Notes: generated by a model from the sequence alone, not told the origin. DNA of 64,000 bases from Eriocheir sinensis (GCF_024679095.1 NC_066517.1:20138893-20202892); one strand, 5' to 3'. Positions 51,881-61,670 are shown, counted from the first letter of the stretch. Made by a program: numbers and translations.

Positions 51881-51940
51881 GCAACGTTTGTTCGCCCGGA
51901 AAACGTTGCGAGCCGTGCCGGATGTGTCGAGCAAACGTTG
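51881..51940. repeat. Inverted and direct copies of an AACGTT word in a CpG-rich island
   Basis: GCAACGTTT (51881-51889) and AAACGTTGC (51901-51909) are perfect 9-bp inverted repeats with an 11-nt spacer. CAAACGTTG (51932-51940) repeats the right arm. The surrounding 51880-52050 is CpG-rich (GTCTCGCGCGGAG, CTGCGCGGGCGGAGC). This could be a protein-binding cluster; function unknown. Confidence 0.6.
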
Positions 51941-52161
51941 TCTCGCGCGGAGTTTTAATTAAAGTTTACCTGCGCGGGCGGAGCTACGGGGGCGCGTCTC
52001 ACCTGCTCTGATTATCTCCCTTAATTAGTTACTTCAGGTGAGGGAGGCGCGCGCGAGGAGCGGCGGGTTGTTATTGTTATTAGTTTGTCTATTTTGTTTT
52101 GTTTTGTTTGGTAGGGATGAGTTTGTGAGTGTGTGTGGGGGGTGGGTTGGGGGTGGGGGGG

Positions 52162-52162
<1 letters not shown>

Positions 52163-52226
<64 letters not shown>

Positions 52227-52403
52227 TGTGTGCTATTCAGTATACATATCTAGCTACACACACACACGTCTTACACACTCACTCAGGTACCCACAAACCC
52301 TCTTCTCTTCACTAGCCTTTTTCCTGTTCCGTTTTCTCTCCTCTCTCCTCTCCTATTTCTTCTCTTTCTCTCCTCGCCCACTCACTCCAGCTCACCCCCA
52401 TCA

Positions 52404-52476
<73 letters not shown>
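52163..52476. repeat. (GT)n and (CA)n, opposing
   Basis: A GT run at about 52163-52231 with one TA interruption, and a CA run at about 52407-52476. The CT-rich spacer between them holds no gene. Confidence 0.93.
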
Positions 52477-52478
<2 letters not shown>

Positions 52479-52689
52479 ACCCTCTCCTCTACACAATATT
52501 CCCCCCCTCGGAAAAAAATCCATCGCCACCTAAATTTTGCACATTTTGCACCTGCACCAAGACTACACACATTTTTTTCCCTTGACCAGCGTGTGCCATT
52601 AAACGGTTCCAACGTAATTTTCCACCCCTAATGAAGTGACTGCGATATCAATGGTTCCGAGGGCATAGAATTATACTGCATTTTCATAT

Positions 52690-53055
52690 ACTTTATTGCA
52701 CTAATTTTCCATAGGACGTCTGAGAGAGAGGGAGTGGGAGAAAAAGAAGGAACTGGAAAAGGAGGGACGGAGAGAGAAGAGGAAAAGAGAAAGAGAGAAA
52801 AAAAGGAAATGAGAGTGAAGAGAGTGAATAAGAGAGGAAAAAAGAAAGGGAAAAAGGGAGGAAAATGAGAGAGGAGAGCAGGAGAAGAAAGGGAAAAAGA
52901 GAGGAAGGAGATGGAAAAGGGAGAGGGAAAACTGAGGATGAAGAGGAGAAAAAACAGAAGAAAGAGGAGAGGAGAGAGGAGAGAAAACGGAATAAGGAAG
53001 AGGCGAGTGAAGAGAAGAGAGAAGAGGCGAGGAGGGTGGAAATGGAAACATGGAA
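52690..53055. repeat. Purine-rich block (GAGAGGA/GGAAAA)
   Basis: About 360 bp of purine sequence, repetitive at the word level (AGAAAGGGAAAAAG, GAGAGGAGAG). Minus-strand frames are Ser/Leu/Phe/Pro-rich artefacts. Confidence 0.8.
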
Positions 53056-53143
53056 ACATGGAAACGCAGGCAACAGAAAGCCTATTGGCTCATTACGAGG
53101 TTGCCCGCTTTGGTGATTTAATCTGCTCGACAGCCTGGGGCCT

Positions 53144-53227
53144 GGGGAGCAGATGAAAGCACCTCGACATTGAGGAGTAGATGAAAGCACCTCGATATTG
53201 AGGAGCAGATGAAAGCAACTCAATATT
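53144..53227 (-). repeat. Three 28-bp tandem units at the 3' end of the retrotransposon
   Basis: Units 53144-53171, 53172-53199 and 53200-53227 share GAGATGAAAGCA-like words (+ strand: AG-AGATGAAAGCACCTCGA-ATT). The first base of the RT stop codon complement overlaps the last unit. CR1/L2-type elements often end in short tandem repeats and not in poly-A; a 28-bp unit in this position would fit that pattern. Reading away from the coding region, this marks the element's 3' terminus. Confidence 0.8.
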
Positions 53228-53784
53228 CAGTTTACTCCCGACGCAGCGAAGTGACGGTCGATTCTATATTTGAAGGAGTTGATAGTATTCGCATTTACTA
53301 CTTCTGAAGGAAGATTGTTCCAGTGACGGATGACTCGGTTTGAAAAGAAACTCCTTCCGATGTCTGTGTTACATCGACTAGACTGAATGGGTAAACCGTT
53401 ATTTCTAGTTCTTAGGTTGGTTTGCAATTCAAAGAAATTGGAGTAATCGACGTTATTGAATTTTTTCAGATACTTGAAGACTTGAATCATATCTCCTCGT
53501 AGGCGTCTTTTCTCTAATGTAAAGAGATTGAGTCGCTTGAGTCGTTCCTCGTACGGTTGAGCCCTTAAGGTTGGTATCATTTTCGTGGCGCGTCGCTGAA
53601 TCCTTTCCAGTAAATCAATGTCCTTTCTGTAATTAGGAGACCAGAACTGTACTGCATACTCGAGGTGCGGTCTTACCATGGAATTATTCAAGGATAGCAT
53701 CACGTCTGGCGTTTTACACTCGAAGTTCCTCGCTATGAACCCGAGCATAGTGTTGGCTTTGTTGTATGCTTTTTTGAAAAGTTG
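53227..53784 (-). pseudogene. C-terminal reverse-transcriptase fragment, CR1/L2-like non-LTR retrotransposon
   Basis: The open frame from 53748 to the TGA at 53227-53229 codes for 173 residues. It continues upstream without a start to about 53784 (QLFKKAYNKANT precedes the Met, which is therefore internal). Residues 26-44 hold the diagnostic RPHLEYAVQFWSPNYRKD, then LLERIQRRATKMIP and YEERLKRLNL, an RRLRGDMIQVFKYLK stretch, and NRVIRHWNNLPSEVVNA near the end. This is the region C-terminal to the RT catalytic core; the YxDD core and the endonuclease are absent. The 5' truncation is typical of target-primed reverse transcription. The frame is intact over this length, so the insertion is fairly young. 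Short CAACTTTT/CAACTT repeats mark the 5' junction. Confidence 0.9.
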
Positions 53785-53948
53785 AAGTTGAAAAGTTGAA
53801 AAGAGAAAAAAAAAATGAAAATCGCCTTCGTCCTCCTTCTCTTCCTTTTAACATTCTCCTCCGCCATTCCTCGTGACCTTTGAGTGCACATCAGCGGTTC
53901 TCGGGGCTGTTATTTCCGCCCTGCATTATCTGTCTCCTGTAACTTTGA

Positions 53949-53965
53949 CTAATGAGGGTAATTGT
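53949..53965 (+). promoter_or_regulatory. CTAATGAGRGTAATT word, copy 1 (tentative)
   Basis: CTAATGAGGGTAATTGT lies in a short unique GC-balanced island (53870-54000). A near-identical word, CTAATGAGAGTAATTTT, occurs at 58907-58923 in another unique island. TAAT cores are homeodomain-type sites. A shared 17-bp word could equally be a trace of an old repeat. Confidence 0.25.
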
Positions 53966-53999
53966 ACCGGCCCACGCTGCCCTCTTACCTGTCTTTGAG

Positions 54000-54310
54000 G
54001 GGGGAGGGGTGGAGGAAGGAAAGTTAGGGGAAGAAAGTGAAGTAGGAGGGAAGTGGAGGGAAGGTAAAGTGGAACAATGGGAAAGTTTAGAAGAGAAAAT
54101 GGAGGAAGTGGGAAGGAAGGGAGAGAAAGGAAAGGAAAGTTGAAGGAAGAAAGTAAAGGAAAGAATGGGAGGGAAGGGAAAGTGAAGCAATGGGACAGTT
54201 TGGGGAGGAAAAAGAAACAGGAGGGAAAAGGAGGGAGAGGAAAGGTGAGAGAAGGAAATGGAAAGGAGATGGAAGTGTTTGAAGAATAGAAAGATTGATG
54301 GAGGATACGA
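54000..54310. repeat. Purine-rich block with ~120-bp duplication
   Basis: GGGAGGGAAGGGAAAGTGAAGCAATGGGACAGTTT near 54168 echoes the segment ending GTGGAACAATGGGAAAGTTT near 54068. Both are followed by AGGAAAA/GAGAAAA words. Possibly two copies of a unit of about 120 bp. No gene. Confidence 0.6.
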
Positions 54311-54327
54311 AGAGAAGACAAAATAAG

Positions 54328-54634
54328 TAACGGGCTTCTTTTTTCGTAGCGGGCTTTTTTTGTGAAGCGGGCTTTTTTTGTACTAGCGGTTTTTTTTTGT
54401 ACTAGCGGGCTTTTTTTGTACTAGCGGGCTTTTTTTGTACTAGCGGGCTTTTTTGTACTAGCGGGCTTTTTTTGTACTAGCGGGCTTTTTTTGTACTAGC
54501 GGGCTTTTTTTGTACTAGCGGGCTTTTTTTGTACTAGCGGGCTTTTTTTGTACTTGCGGGCTTTTTTGTACTTTTTTTATTGCCCTTGAGCCGTGTCCTC
54601 TGATGCAAAAAAAAAAAAAAAAAATAATAATAAT
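54328..54634 (+). mobile_element. SINE-like retroposon 3' end (copy 2) with internal 19-bp expansion
   Basis: About 13 copies of a 19-bp unit (AGCGGGCTTTTTTTGTACT) run from 54329 to about 54575. They are followed by a T run, TTGCCCTTGAGCCGTGTCC and a 20-A tail (54607 onward) ending in AAT repeats. The copy at 47797-47886 (opposite strand) has the same order but only two GCGGG units. The 19-bp array is thus a copy-specific expansion of a short internal motif. No A or B box is visible, so the head is missing or unrecognised. Confidence 0.7.
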
Positions 54635-54899
54635 GATCAGTAAAATGTAAGACTAACTAGGTATAGAGAAAGACAATTAAAAAAAACGAGAAAAACAGGA
54701 AAAAAGAAAAGGCACGACACTGACCCCACGAGAAAAAAGGAAATTGAAGCGAATAAAAAAAAAGTAAAAAAAAAAAAAATCGGAATAACAAAAAAGAAAA
54801 GTTTGGCCTGAAAACCTTTGCAATTCAGGTGAAAAAAAAAAGAAAACGTTGGATTAGAGAGAATGGGAGAGGAGACGCCGATGTTAACAGGCGATAGAG

Positions 54900-55520
54900 G
54901 GGAATAGGGAAGTAGAAGAAGAGGAGGAGGCGGAGGAGGAGGAGGTATATGAAGAGAACGAGGAGGGGGAGGAGGAAGATGAAGGGAAGGAGGACGAGGA
55001 GGAAGAGGAGGAGGAGGAGGAGGAGGAGGGAGTAGGAGACGAGGAAAGGAGGGAAAAAAGGGGACGAGGAGGAGGAGGAGGAGGAGGAGGAGGTGAAAGA
55101 CAAGCACTGAAAAGACATCAATCATTTGAATAGAAAGAAAATAGGAAGAGAAGAAAGAAAGGAGAAAAGGAGGAAAAAGAGGAAAAAAAACAGGTATTAG
55201 GAAGAAATTGTATGAATAGAAAGAAATAGAAGAAATAGAAGAGGAGGAGAAAGATAACAAGGAAGAAGTGAAAAAAAGGTATTAAAAAATATATATGAAG
55301 AGAAAGAAAATATGAGGAGGAGGAGGAGAGAGAGAAAGAAAACGAGGAAGAAGATGAAGGCGGAAGAAAAGAAAATAAGAAGAGGAGAGAGAAAATACAC
55401 GAGGAAGAAGAATGCGTGAACAACAGGTATTAGGAAGAAACTTTATGAATAGAAAAAAAGGGAGGCGGAAGAGGAAGCGGAAGAATTATGCTTTGAAAGG
55501 AAAAAACAACAACAAAAAAA
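54900..55520. repeat. Purine-rich block with (GGA)n
   Basis: GGA and GAGGAA triplets dominate. ACAGGTATTAGGAAGAAA recurs at about 55191 and 55423 with TTGTATGAATAG or TTTATGAATAG after it, showing a duplication about 232 bp apart. No gene. Confidence 0.8.
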
Positions 55521-55539
55521 AGTGCAAGAGGGGGATATG

Positions 55540-56130
55540 TGGTGGTGGTGGTGGAGGTGGAGGTGGTGGTGGTGGTGGTGGTGTCTTGTATTATTTAGCG
55601 CAACACAAGCGGGGGAGCGGGAGAGCAGTGTGTCACCTTTAATGAGTTTCAGGTGTGTTGGGCGAAGGTGTGGCGGCCAGGTGTGTTGTTGTTGTCGTTG
55701 CTGTTGTTGTTGTTGTTGATTATGGTGATGATTGTTTGTTGTTTTTGTGGTGGCGGAGATGTAGTGATTCAGTTTTTGTTTTTTGTTTTTGTTTGTTGAG
55801 TTATTCTTTTTGTTTTTCCTCCTGCTGTTTTTTTCTTTGTTTTTCTGTTTTTTCCTTTTCGTTTTGTTTTTGTTGTTAGTTATTGTTTTTTTGTTGATGT
55901 TCTTGCGTTTTTATTTGTGTTTCTTCTCTCCTTTCTTTTTCTTTATCTTCCTCCTCCTTTTCTCCTTTCCCTTTCCTCCTCTTCCTCCTCCTTTTCTCTT
56001 TTCTCTTTCCTCCTCTTCCTCCTCCTTTTCTCCTTTCTCTTTCCTCCTCTTCCTCCTCCTTTTCTCCTTTCTCTCTCGTCCTCTTTCTACCTTTTTTTTT
56101 TACGTCGTTTTATTTTGTTTTTGATGTTGT
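55540..56130. repeat. (GGT)n, (GTT)n and a ~45-bp pyrimidine tandem repeat
   Basis: GGT triplets at 55541-55582 and GTT at about 55685-55718, then T-rich sequence. From 55940 to 56075 a unit containing CCTCCTCTTCCTCCTCCTTTTCTC repeats three to four times at 40-45-bp spacing. Confidence 0.75.
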
Positions 56131-56171
56131 TTAAAGCTTAGAGTGGCTGTGATGGAGGTTTGTGGGCGTAC

Positions 56172-56172
56172 A

Positions 56173-56250
<78 letters not shown>
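56172..56250. repeat. (TTA)26 microsatellite
   Basis: Uninterrupted TTA triplets for about 78 bp. Confidence 0.96.
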
Positions 56251-56320
56251 GTGCCAGCTAAACGGGCCCCCAATCGGCTAACAATATATATAATGCGTCT
56301 GCTGTAATTTGCTGCAATAA

Positions 56321-56354
56321 TGATATTAATAATTAGGGTCCAATATTAATATCA
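56321..56354. repeat. 11-bp perfect inverted repeat, 12-nt loop
   Basis: TGATATTAATA (56321-56331) and TATTAATATCA (56344-56354) are exact reverse complements. The arms are AT-only apart from one G-C pair, so chance is a fair explanation in this AT-rich stretch. Confidence 0.6.
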
Positions 56355-56540
56355 AATACTCGTGTTGATTCTAATTCTTACGCACATTTCCTGGTTATTT
56401 GTGTTCCTATTCCCCTCCTCTTTACTCACTCATATCTTCCTCCTCCTCTTCCTCTTCCTCTTCCTCTTCTCTCTCCTCATCTCCCCTCACATTTGCTTTC
56501 CTCTCCTTTCTCATTCCTCCCCTCCTACCCTTCCCTCTCC

Positions 56541-56541
56541 C

Positions 56542-56622
<81 letters not shown>
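56541..56622. repeat. (CA)41 microsatellite
   Basis: Uninterrupted CA dinucleotides over about 82 bp. Confidence 0.96.
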
Positions 56623-56627
<5 letters not shown>

Positions 56628-56915
56628 GATTTCTCCCGTGCAAATAGCGTTCTCTCTCCTTCTCTCTCCACCCCAAATCGTATAAATATCAAGGCATCGC
56701 TGTTCGCTTGGCACTGAGAGACGAAGGCTAAGGCGGGAGGCTGTACAGGAGTGGTCTTAAGATACAGAGAGCTACAGGGGACATAGGTTCATATTCTTAA
56801 CCATTTCGGCGGTCAAGCACACACCTTTAACATGGCTTTCATAGGAGTTTGCGGAGTTTCCATGGTTAGTTTTATGACCATGGTGGTAGCTTGATAGGCC
56901 TACTACTAGAAATGA

Positions 56916-57055
56916 GGGGACTACTGTAGACCTAAAGGGGACTACTGTAGACCTAAACGGGACTACTGTAGACTTAAAGGGGACTACTGTAGACCTATAG
57001 TGGACTACTCTAAATAAATAAGGGGACTACTGTAGACCTAAAGGGGACTGTTGAG
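56916..57055 (+). repeat. 21-bp minisatellite, ~6.5 copies
   Basis: Units of GGGGACTACTGTAGACCTAA plus one base start at 56916, 56937, 56958, 56979, 57000 (diverged, 22 bp) and 57022, with a stub at 57043. The unit length is a multiple of three, but no open frame of exon character contains it. Confidence 0.92.
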
Positions 57056-57330
57056 AGGGTACCTTTGAAGTGCTCTCTGAAGGGACTAGTACTGGCCGAT
57101 GATGACGATGAGTTAAAAACACTCTGATTAAGTTGAAATGAAATAAAAATCTACATTTGTCTATCTATCTATCTAGGTGTGTCAACTGTATGCATGAAAA
57201 GTAGTGGTATAAGGAACTGTAAGTATTAAGATTAAGTGTGAATTTAATCTGGTGTAAAAAGTCCATTGGTTCATAAATAATTAGAATAAAGGTACAGTTG
57301 TAAGTAAATAAGTGTTTGAAAAAAAAGGAA

Positions 57331-57442
<112 letters not shown>

Positions 57443-57484
57443 GAAGACAAACACAGAATAGCTTTGCAGTTTTTACGAGTCTTA

Positions 57485-57610
57485 TGATTGGTCCGCTAAA
57501 TAAATGCCGCCAATGAGCGCGAGACGTTTACATGCGCGAAGTGATTTGATTGGCGGAGCGTTCGTAGAGACGCGCGCTGATTGGTCGTGTTGGCTGATGA
57601 CGTCATTAGA
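57485..57610. promoter_or_regulatory. Promoter-like cluster: four CCAAT boxes and a CRE
   Basis: Within 120 bp lie ATTGG at 57488-57492, CCAAT at 57511-57515, ATTGG at 57549-57553 and 57580-57584, and the full palindromic CRE TGACGTCA at 57598-57605. The stretch is also CpG-rich (GAGCGCGAGACG, GACGCGCGCTG), unlike its surroundings. NF-Y and CREB/ATF sites at this spacing are typical of animal core promoters. No TATA box is clear and no first exon is recognised. The target gene, if any, could lie on either side beyond this window's readable features. Confidence 0.5.
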
Positions 57611-57629
57611 TAGGGTGACGTTTTTGTGG

Positions 57630-58075
57630 AGAAGGAGGAGGAGGAGGAGGAGGAGGAGGAGGGAAACATGGAAGCATAGAAGTTAAGTACAGTTTGCATC
57701 CTACGTTATAGCTGCGGGTGGCCTCGGTGCTCATCTCCGTCACATTAGCCGAAGAACATAATACTGTGATAAATAATAGTGGATAACAGTGAATAAGGAT
57801 GGAGATGAAGATGATAATGACTAAGGGAGACTGTAGCGAGGATTGTGTAGTAGTAGTAGTAGTAGTAATAGTAGTGAAGGAAACATTGAACCATATAATA
57901 ACAGAGTACTTAGATGCGATGATGAAGAGAGGCTGTAGTGACGGTCATAATGGCGGTGATGATGGTGGTGAAGGGGCAAGGTGGTGGTGATGATAGAGAA
58001 AATGATGGTGAAGAGGCTGATAATGAAGTTACAATAGTGATGATTATAGGGCTATTGGTGGTGGTGGTGATGGTG

Positions 58076-58107
<32 letters not shown>

Positions 58108-58330
58108 GGTTGTTGGGGTTAGAGGTGATGGCTGCGCAGGTAATTATAGGGCGCCAGGTGGGCAGAGGTGAGGAAGGGGCGAGAATGATTTGGAATTTCT
58201 CGAGGCGAACAAATAGTCTGCTTCTGGGTGACCTGTTGTGGCGATGAAATGAAGAGGAGGAGGAGGAGGAAGAGGAGGAGGAGGAGGAGGAGGAGGAGGA
58301 GAATGAGAAGGAGGAGGAGGTGAAGGTCTG
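57630..58330. repeat. (GGA)n, (GTA)n, (GTT)n, (GGT)n, (GGA)n triplet cluster
   Basis: Runs at about 57632-57662 (GGA), 57848-57875 (GTA), 58075-58094 (GTT), 58093-58112 (GGT) and 58254-58320 (GGA), with GATGGTGAT-type degenerate sequence between them. No gene is visible. Confidence 0.8.
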
Positions 58331-58663
58331 TGTGTCATTTGGTTTTCGTTTTCCACTTTTTGCAATATTATTTTAAGACTTTTTATACCTTTATATTTTA
58401 TAATCCTGGTTTTATTTTTTGTTAATTTTTTTTCCTTATGTTATATTATCTCTGTCTATATTTTTACCCTCTATTTTCTATATTTTTCTTTTTTGTCTCA
58501 CTCTGCTTTCTTTTTTTTATGACATTTTCTTGATAGTTACAATTACTCTTCTCTGTAGGTCATAATCATCCTTTTTATCAAGCAATTTATTCCTTATCAA
58601 TTATCTCCTTGGGCTATTTACCTTATCTTATTTATTTGGTCGTTTATCCTATTCATCTGTCCT

Positions 58664-58800
58664 TACTGGCGCCACTATAAAAAAATTGCCTGCACCATTA
58701 CGGGCTTGGGCAGACCACCAGGCCCCTGAAGAAAGCTTATACTTGCGCTACAGGCGAACACGTAAAATAAAAAAAAATAAAAAATAAATAAATAAATAAT
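58664..58800 (+). mobile_element. SINE-like retroposon 3' part with (AATA)n tail (tentative)
   Basis: A compact unique core (CTGGCGCCACTATAAAA, then TTGCCTGCACCATTACGG, then AAGCTTATACTTGCGCTAC) is followed by AAAATAAAA and (AATA)n to 58800. The core contains a hairpin: GGGCTTGG (58702-58709) with CCAGGCCC (58718-58725), 8 bp including one G-U pair, 8-nt loop. A structured core plus a short A-rich repeat tail is typical of SINE 3' ends. No second copy in this window proves it. Confidence 0.45.
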
Positions 58801-58859
58801 CTCTTCATTATTTATTTTCTTCCGTCGTTTATTTACACTTTTTCATATTTCTCTCGGCT

Positions 58860-59030
58860 GTTTGCCTCTTTACTTACCCATCTACTTACCCGCCGGCCCT
58901 CGGGAGCTAATGAGAGTAATTTTGTCCCCCCGAATTAGTTGCTTGGGCGAGGGTGAAAAAGGAGATGAACTGCGACTTAAATGCCTTAATGCGACTCCGA
59001 GAATTGGCCATTTTTCCCGCAGAGGAGGAG
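58860..59030. other. Unique island with CTAATGAG word (copy 2)
   Basis: GC-balanced non-repetitive sequence bearing CTAATGAGAGTAATTTT at 58907-58923, related to the word at 53949-53965. No gene recognised. Confidence 0.3.
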
Positions 59031-59226
59031 GAGGAGGAGGAGGAGGAGAGAGAGAGAAGGAAGAAGATAATGAGAAAAAAAACGAAAAAAGGAGGAGGAG
59101 GAGGACGAGGAATACAAGAGGAGAGAGAGAGAGAAGGAAGAATAGAATGAGAAACAAAAAAACAAGAAAAAGGAGGAGGAGGAACAGAAGATGAGAAATA
59201 GAAGGAATAGGAGAATGAGGAGAAAA

Positions 59227-59298
<72 letters not shown>

Positions 59299-59400
59299 AA
59301 AATCAGTAGAAAAAAATGGAGGAGGCACAGAAGAGGAGGAAGAGGTGAACTAGGAAAATGAGTAAAAAAAGGAAGATAAACATGGGAACTTAAGAGCAAG
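59030..59400. repeat. Purine-rich block with (GA)33
   Basis: GGA-rich sequence with a pure GA run at about 59230-59296. GAGAGAGAAGGAAGAA recurs near 59048 and 59125 with ATGAGAAAAAAAACGAAAA-like words after it, suggesting a ~77-bp local duplication. Confidence 0.8.
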
Positions 59401-59457
59401 CAACATAAACCCTATTCCCGTATAATGAGGCTGCTCTGTACATATAGACGGCTATGT

Positions 59458-59505
59458 TCACTTCACTCTTAACGCAACGAAGTAAAGGTCATTGCTATAT
59501 TTTAA
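59458..59505 (-). pseudogene. 3'-terminal stub of a second CR1-like retrotransposon
   Basis: On the minus strand the 14 codons before a TGA (59458-59460) read KYSNDLYFVALRVK. They align with the end of the longer fragment, KYRIDRHFAASGVN, also ending in TGA. At the DNA level ATATAG, ACTTCG and TGCGT words match in register. It is 5'-truncated to almost nothing, abuts (GGA)n at 59506, and lacks the 28-bp tandem units, so it belongs to a related but different subfamily or has lost its tail. Confidence 0.65.
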
Positions 59506-59740
59506 AGAGGAGGAGGAGGAGGAGGAGGAGGAGTTGGAGGAAAGAGTTGTCAGTCTTCCTTATGTAGAGGAAGAGCAGGAGGAAGAGGATAAAGAGGAGG
59601 ATTCTAAATAAACGATGAGGAGGCAAAGGAGGAGGGAAAAATAGGGAAAGAGAGGAAGAGGTGGGCGAAAGGTTTGTCAGTTCAGAGGAGGGGGAGGAGG
59701 AGGAGGAGGAGGAGGAGGAGGAGTTCTTCCCTCTCACCTC
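59506..59740. repeat. (GGA)n purine blocks
   Basis: GGA triplets at 59506-59545 and 59685-59724 with purine-rich sequence between them. AGTTGTCAGTCTTCC and AGGTTTGTCAGTTC words near the inner edges may mark a duplication. Confidence 0.8.
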
Positions 59741-59843
59741 CCTTCCACATGACTTAGTAGTGGGCAATCATCACGCCCCAAGAATTGTCTGAGTAATATT
59801 TAAACTCTGCCGAATATATTGTGAATTTTTAGATATGTATTCC

Positions 59844-59849
<6 letters not shown>

Positions 59850-59939
<90 letters not shown>

Positions 59940-60107
59940 TCCTTTTCCTTTCTATATTTTCTCTCTCCCACAGATTCTCTTTCCTTTCTGTCTCTTTTGG
60001 TTTCTCTCTGTCTTCTCTATCTATGTTTTTTTCCCTTTTTTATTCTTTCTTTTTCTCTCAATATGTGTTCTTTTTTCTTTCTCTTTCTCTACTAATCCGT
60101 CTTTCTA

Positions 60108-60198
<91 letters not shown>

Positions 60199-60460
60199 AT
60201 TCTTTATATTTTTTCGTTCTCCTTTTACTCTTTCTTGCCTCAACACACCCTCTACTACCATTCTTCCCTACTAATCCTTCTTTCTACCTCCCTTTCTCCT
60301 TCTCTTTCTCTACTTTCCCTCTTAATATTTACTTCTTTTCGTTCCTTTTATTTTTCTCTCTTTCTTGCCTCAACACACATACTCTCCTTCTCTCCTTTCC
60401 CTACCAATCCATCTTTCTACATCCCTTTCTCCCTCACTCTCACTCTCTCTACTCTCCTTA
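59850..60460. repeat. (CT)42, (CT)41 and a ~120-bp pyrimidine repeat
   Basis: CT runs at about 59850-59933 and 60112-60193. Words CTACTAATCC(G/T)TCTTTCTAC near 60089 and 60267, and CTACCAATCCATCTTTCTAC near 60401, plus TTGCCTCAACACAC near 60235 and 60364, show a diverged tandem repeat with about 130-bp spacing between the better-preserved copies. Confidence 0.8.
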
Positions 60461-60616
60461 GTGTCGCATTGCCCAGGTTAACTGCCCGTCCTCAAGTACA
60501 CTTAATCACCGCCTCCAGGAACGCCAGGTCATTAGGGAGCGGCTAATTACTTGCTTTATTGATGCCGATACATTTATTGCCCGGTACAGAGATGGATGCT
60601 GGAGTTAAGCTGACGT

Positions 60617-60620
<4 letters not shown>
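60460..60620. other. Unique island, no gene recognised
   Basis: Complex sequence with TTGCCCAGGTTAACTGCCC, GGCTAATTACTTGC and GCTGACGTCGAG (CRE-like) words. Possible conserved non-coding DNA. Confidence 0.3.
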
Positions 60621-60654
<34 letters not shown>

Positions 60655-61261
60655 AGAGTGGAGAGAGAGAGAGAGAGGTTTTTAAATGAGTGTCGAGTTG
60701 GGAGGGCAAGGGAAGCAGGTGCGTACGTAGGGGTGTGTAAGGGAGGGATGTATTGCTTGTGTTGTGTAGGAGAGATGACAGACAGAGGATGCAGACAAAG
60801 AGTAGCAAAAAACTTCCCTCTCCCCTAAAAATGAGCGAAAATAACACATGATACAAAGACGAGAAGATAAATTTCGTTCCTGATCTGTCGTGATACTCTT
60901 CAGTATAGAAAGCTCGTTTTAGGAAGAAGGAAATTTAGAAAGAAAGAAAGAACTATAAAAGAAAGAGAAAGAGAGAAAGAAAAAAACACATAAATAAACA
61001 GACAAACAAAGAAAGAAAAGTGAAAAAAAAGAAAGGAAATGACAGCAAAAATGGGGAAAGGGATGAAAAAATAATATTGTGGTTGTCTTACATTAGAAAT
61101 AGAAAGGAAAAGTTTAAGATATAAGAAATGCAGTCAAAAGAAAGATGTTCCAGAGTTTACCAGCAAAAGAGATTAAAGAATGAAGATTGTAGTTAACTCT
61201 TACATGAGAAAGTTGGACAGAATGGTGAGCTTCAGTGGAGAGTCTGTGTGTTTTGATATAT

Positions 61262-61317
<56 letters not shown>

Positions 61318-61405
61318 CAATTCATTCCTTTTTTTCTTTCATCCTTTCTTCTTTTATCCTTTCTGTTTATTTCTCTCTCCCTTCTTTCGTACGTATGGGC
61401 TTTGT

Positions 61406-61459
<54 letters not shown>

Positions 61460-61568
61460 TTATTGTTATTGTGGTTCGTTTTCTTTTCTCTCCCTGTTTT
61501 AATTGTTTTGTACTATCTCTCTCTCTCTATTTATGGCTATTGTGGCGGGCTGTCTAACCTCTTGCTCT

Positions 61569-61666
<98 letters not shown>

Positions 61667-61670
61667 CTCT
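60619..61670. repeat. Microsatellite cluster: (GA)n, (GT)25, (CT)n
   Basis: GA at 60619-60650, GT at about 61264-61314, and CT at about 61409-61458 and 61572-61663. The AT-rich spacer 60680-61260 contains AAAG-rich low-complexity sequence and no recognisable gene. Confidence 0.92.

Noticed and set aside
58664..58682. TATAAAA as a TATA box with a gene downstream
   Set aside because: It lies inside the SINE-like core and is followed by an A-rich tail, with no exon after it.
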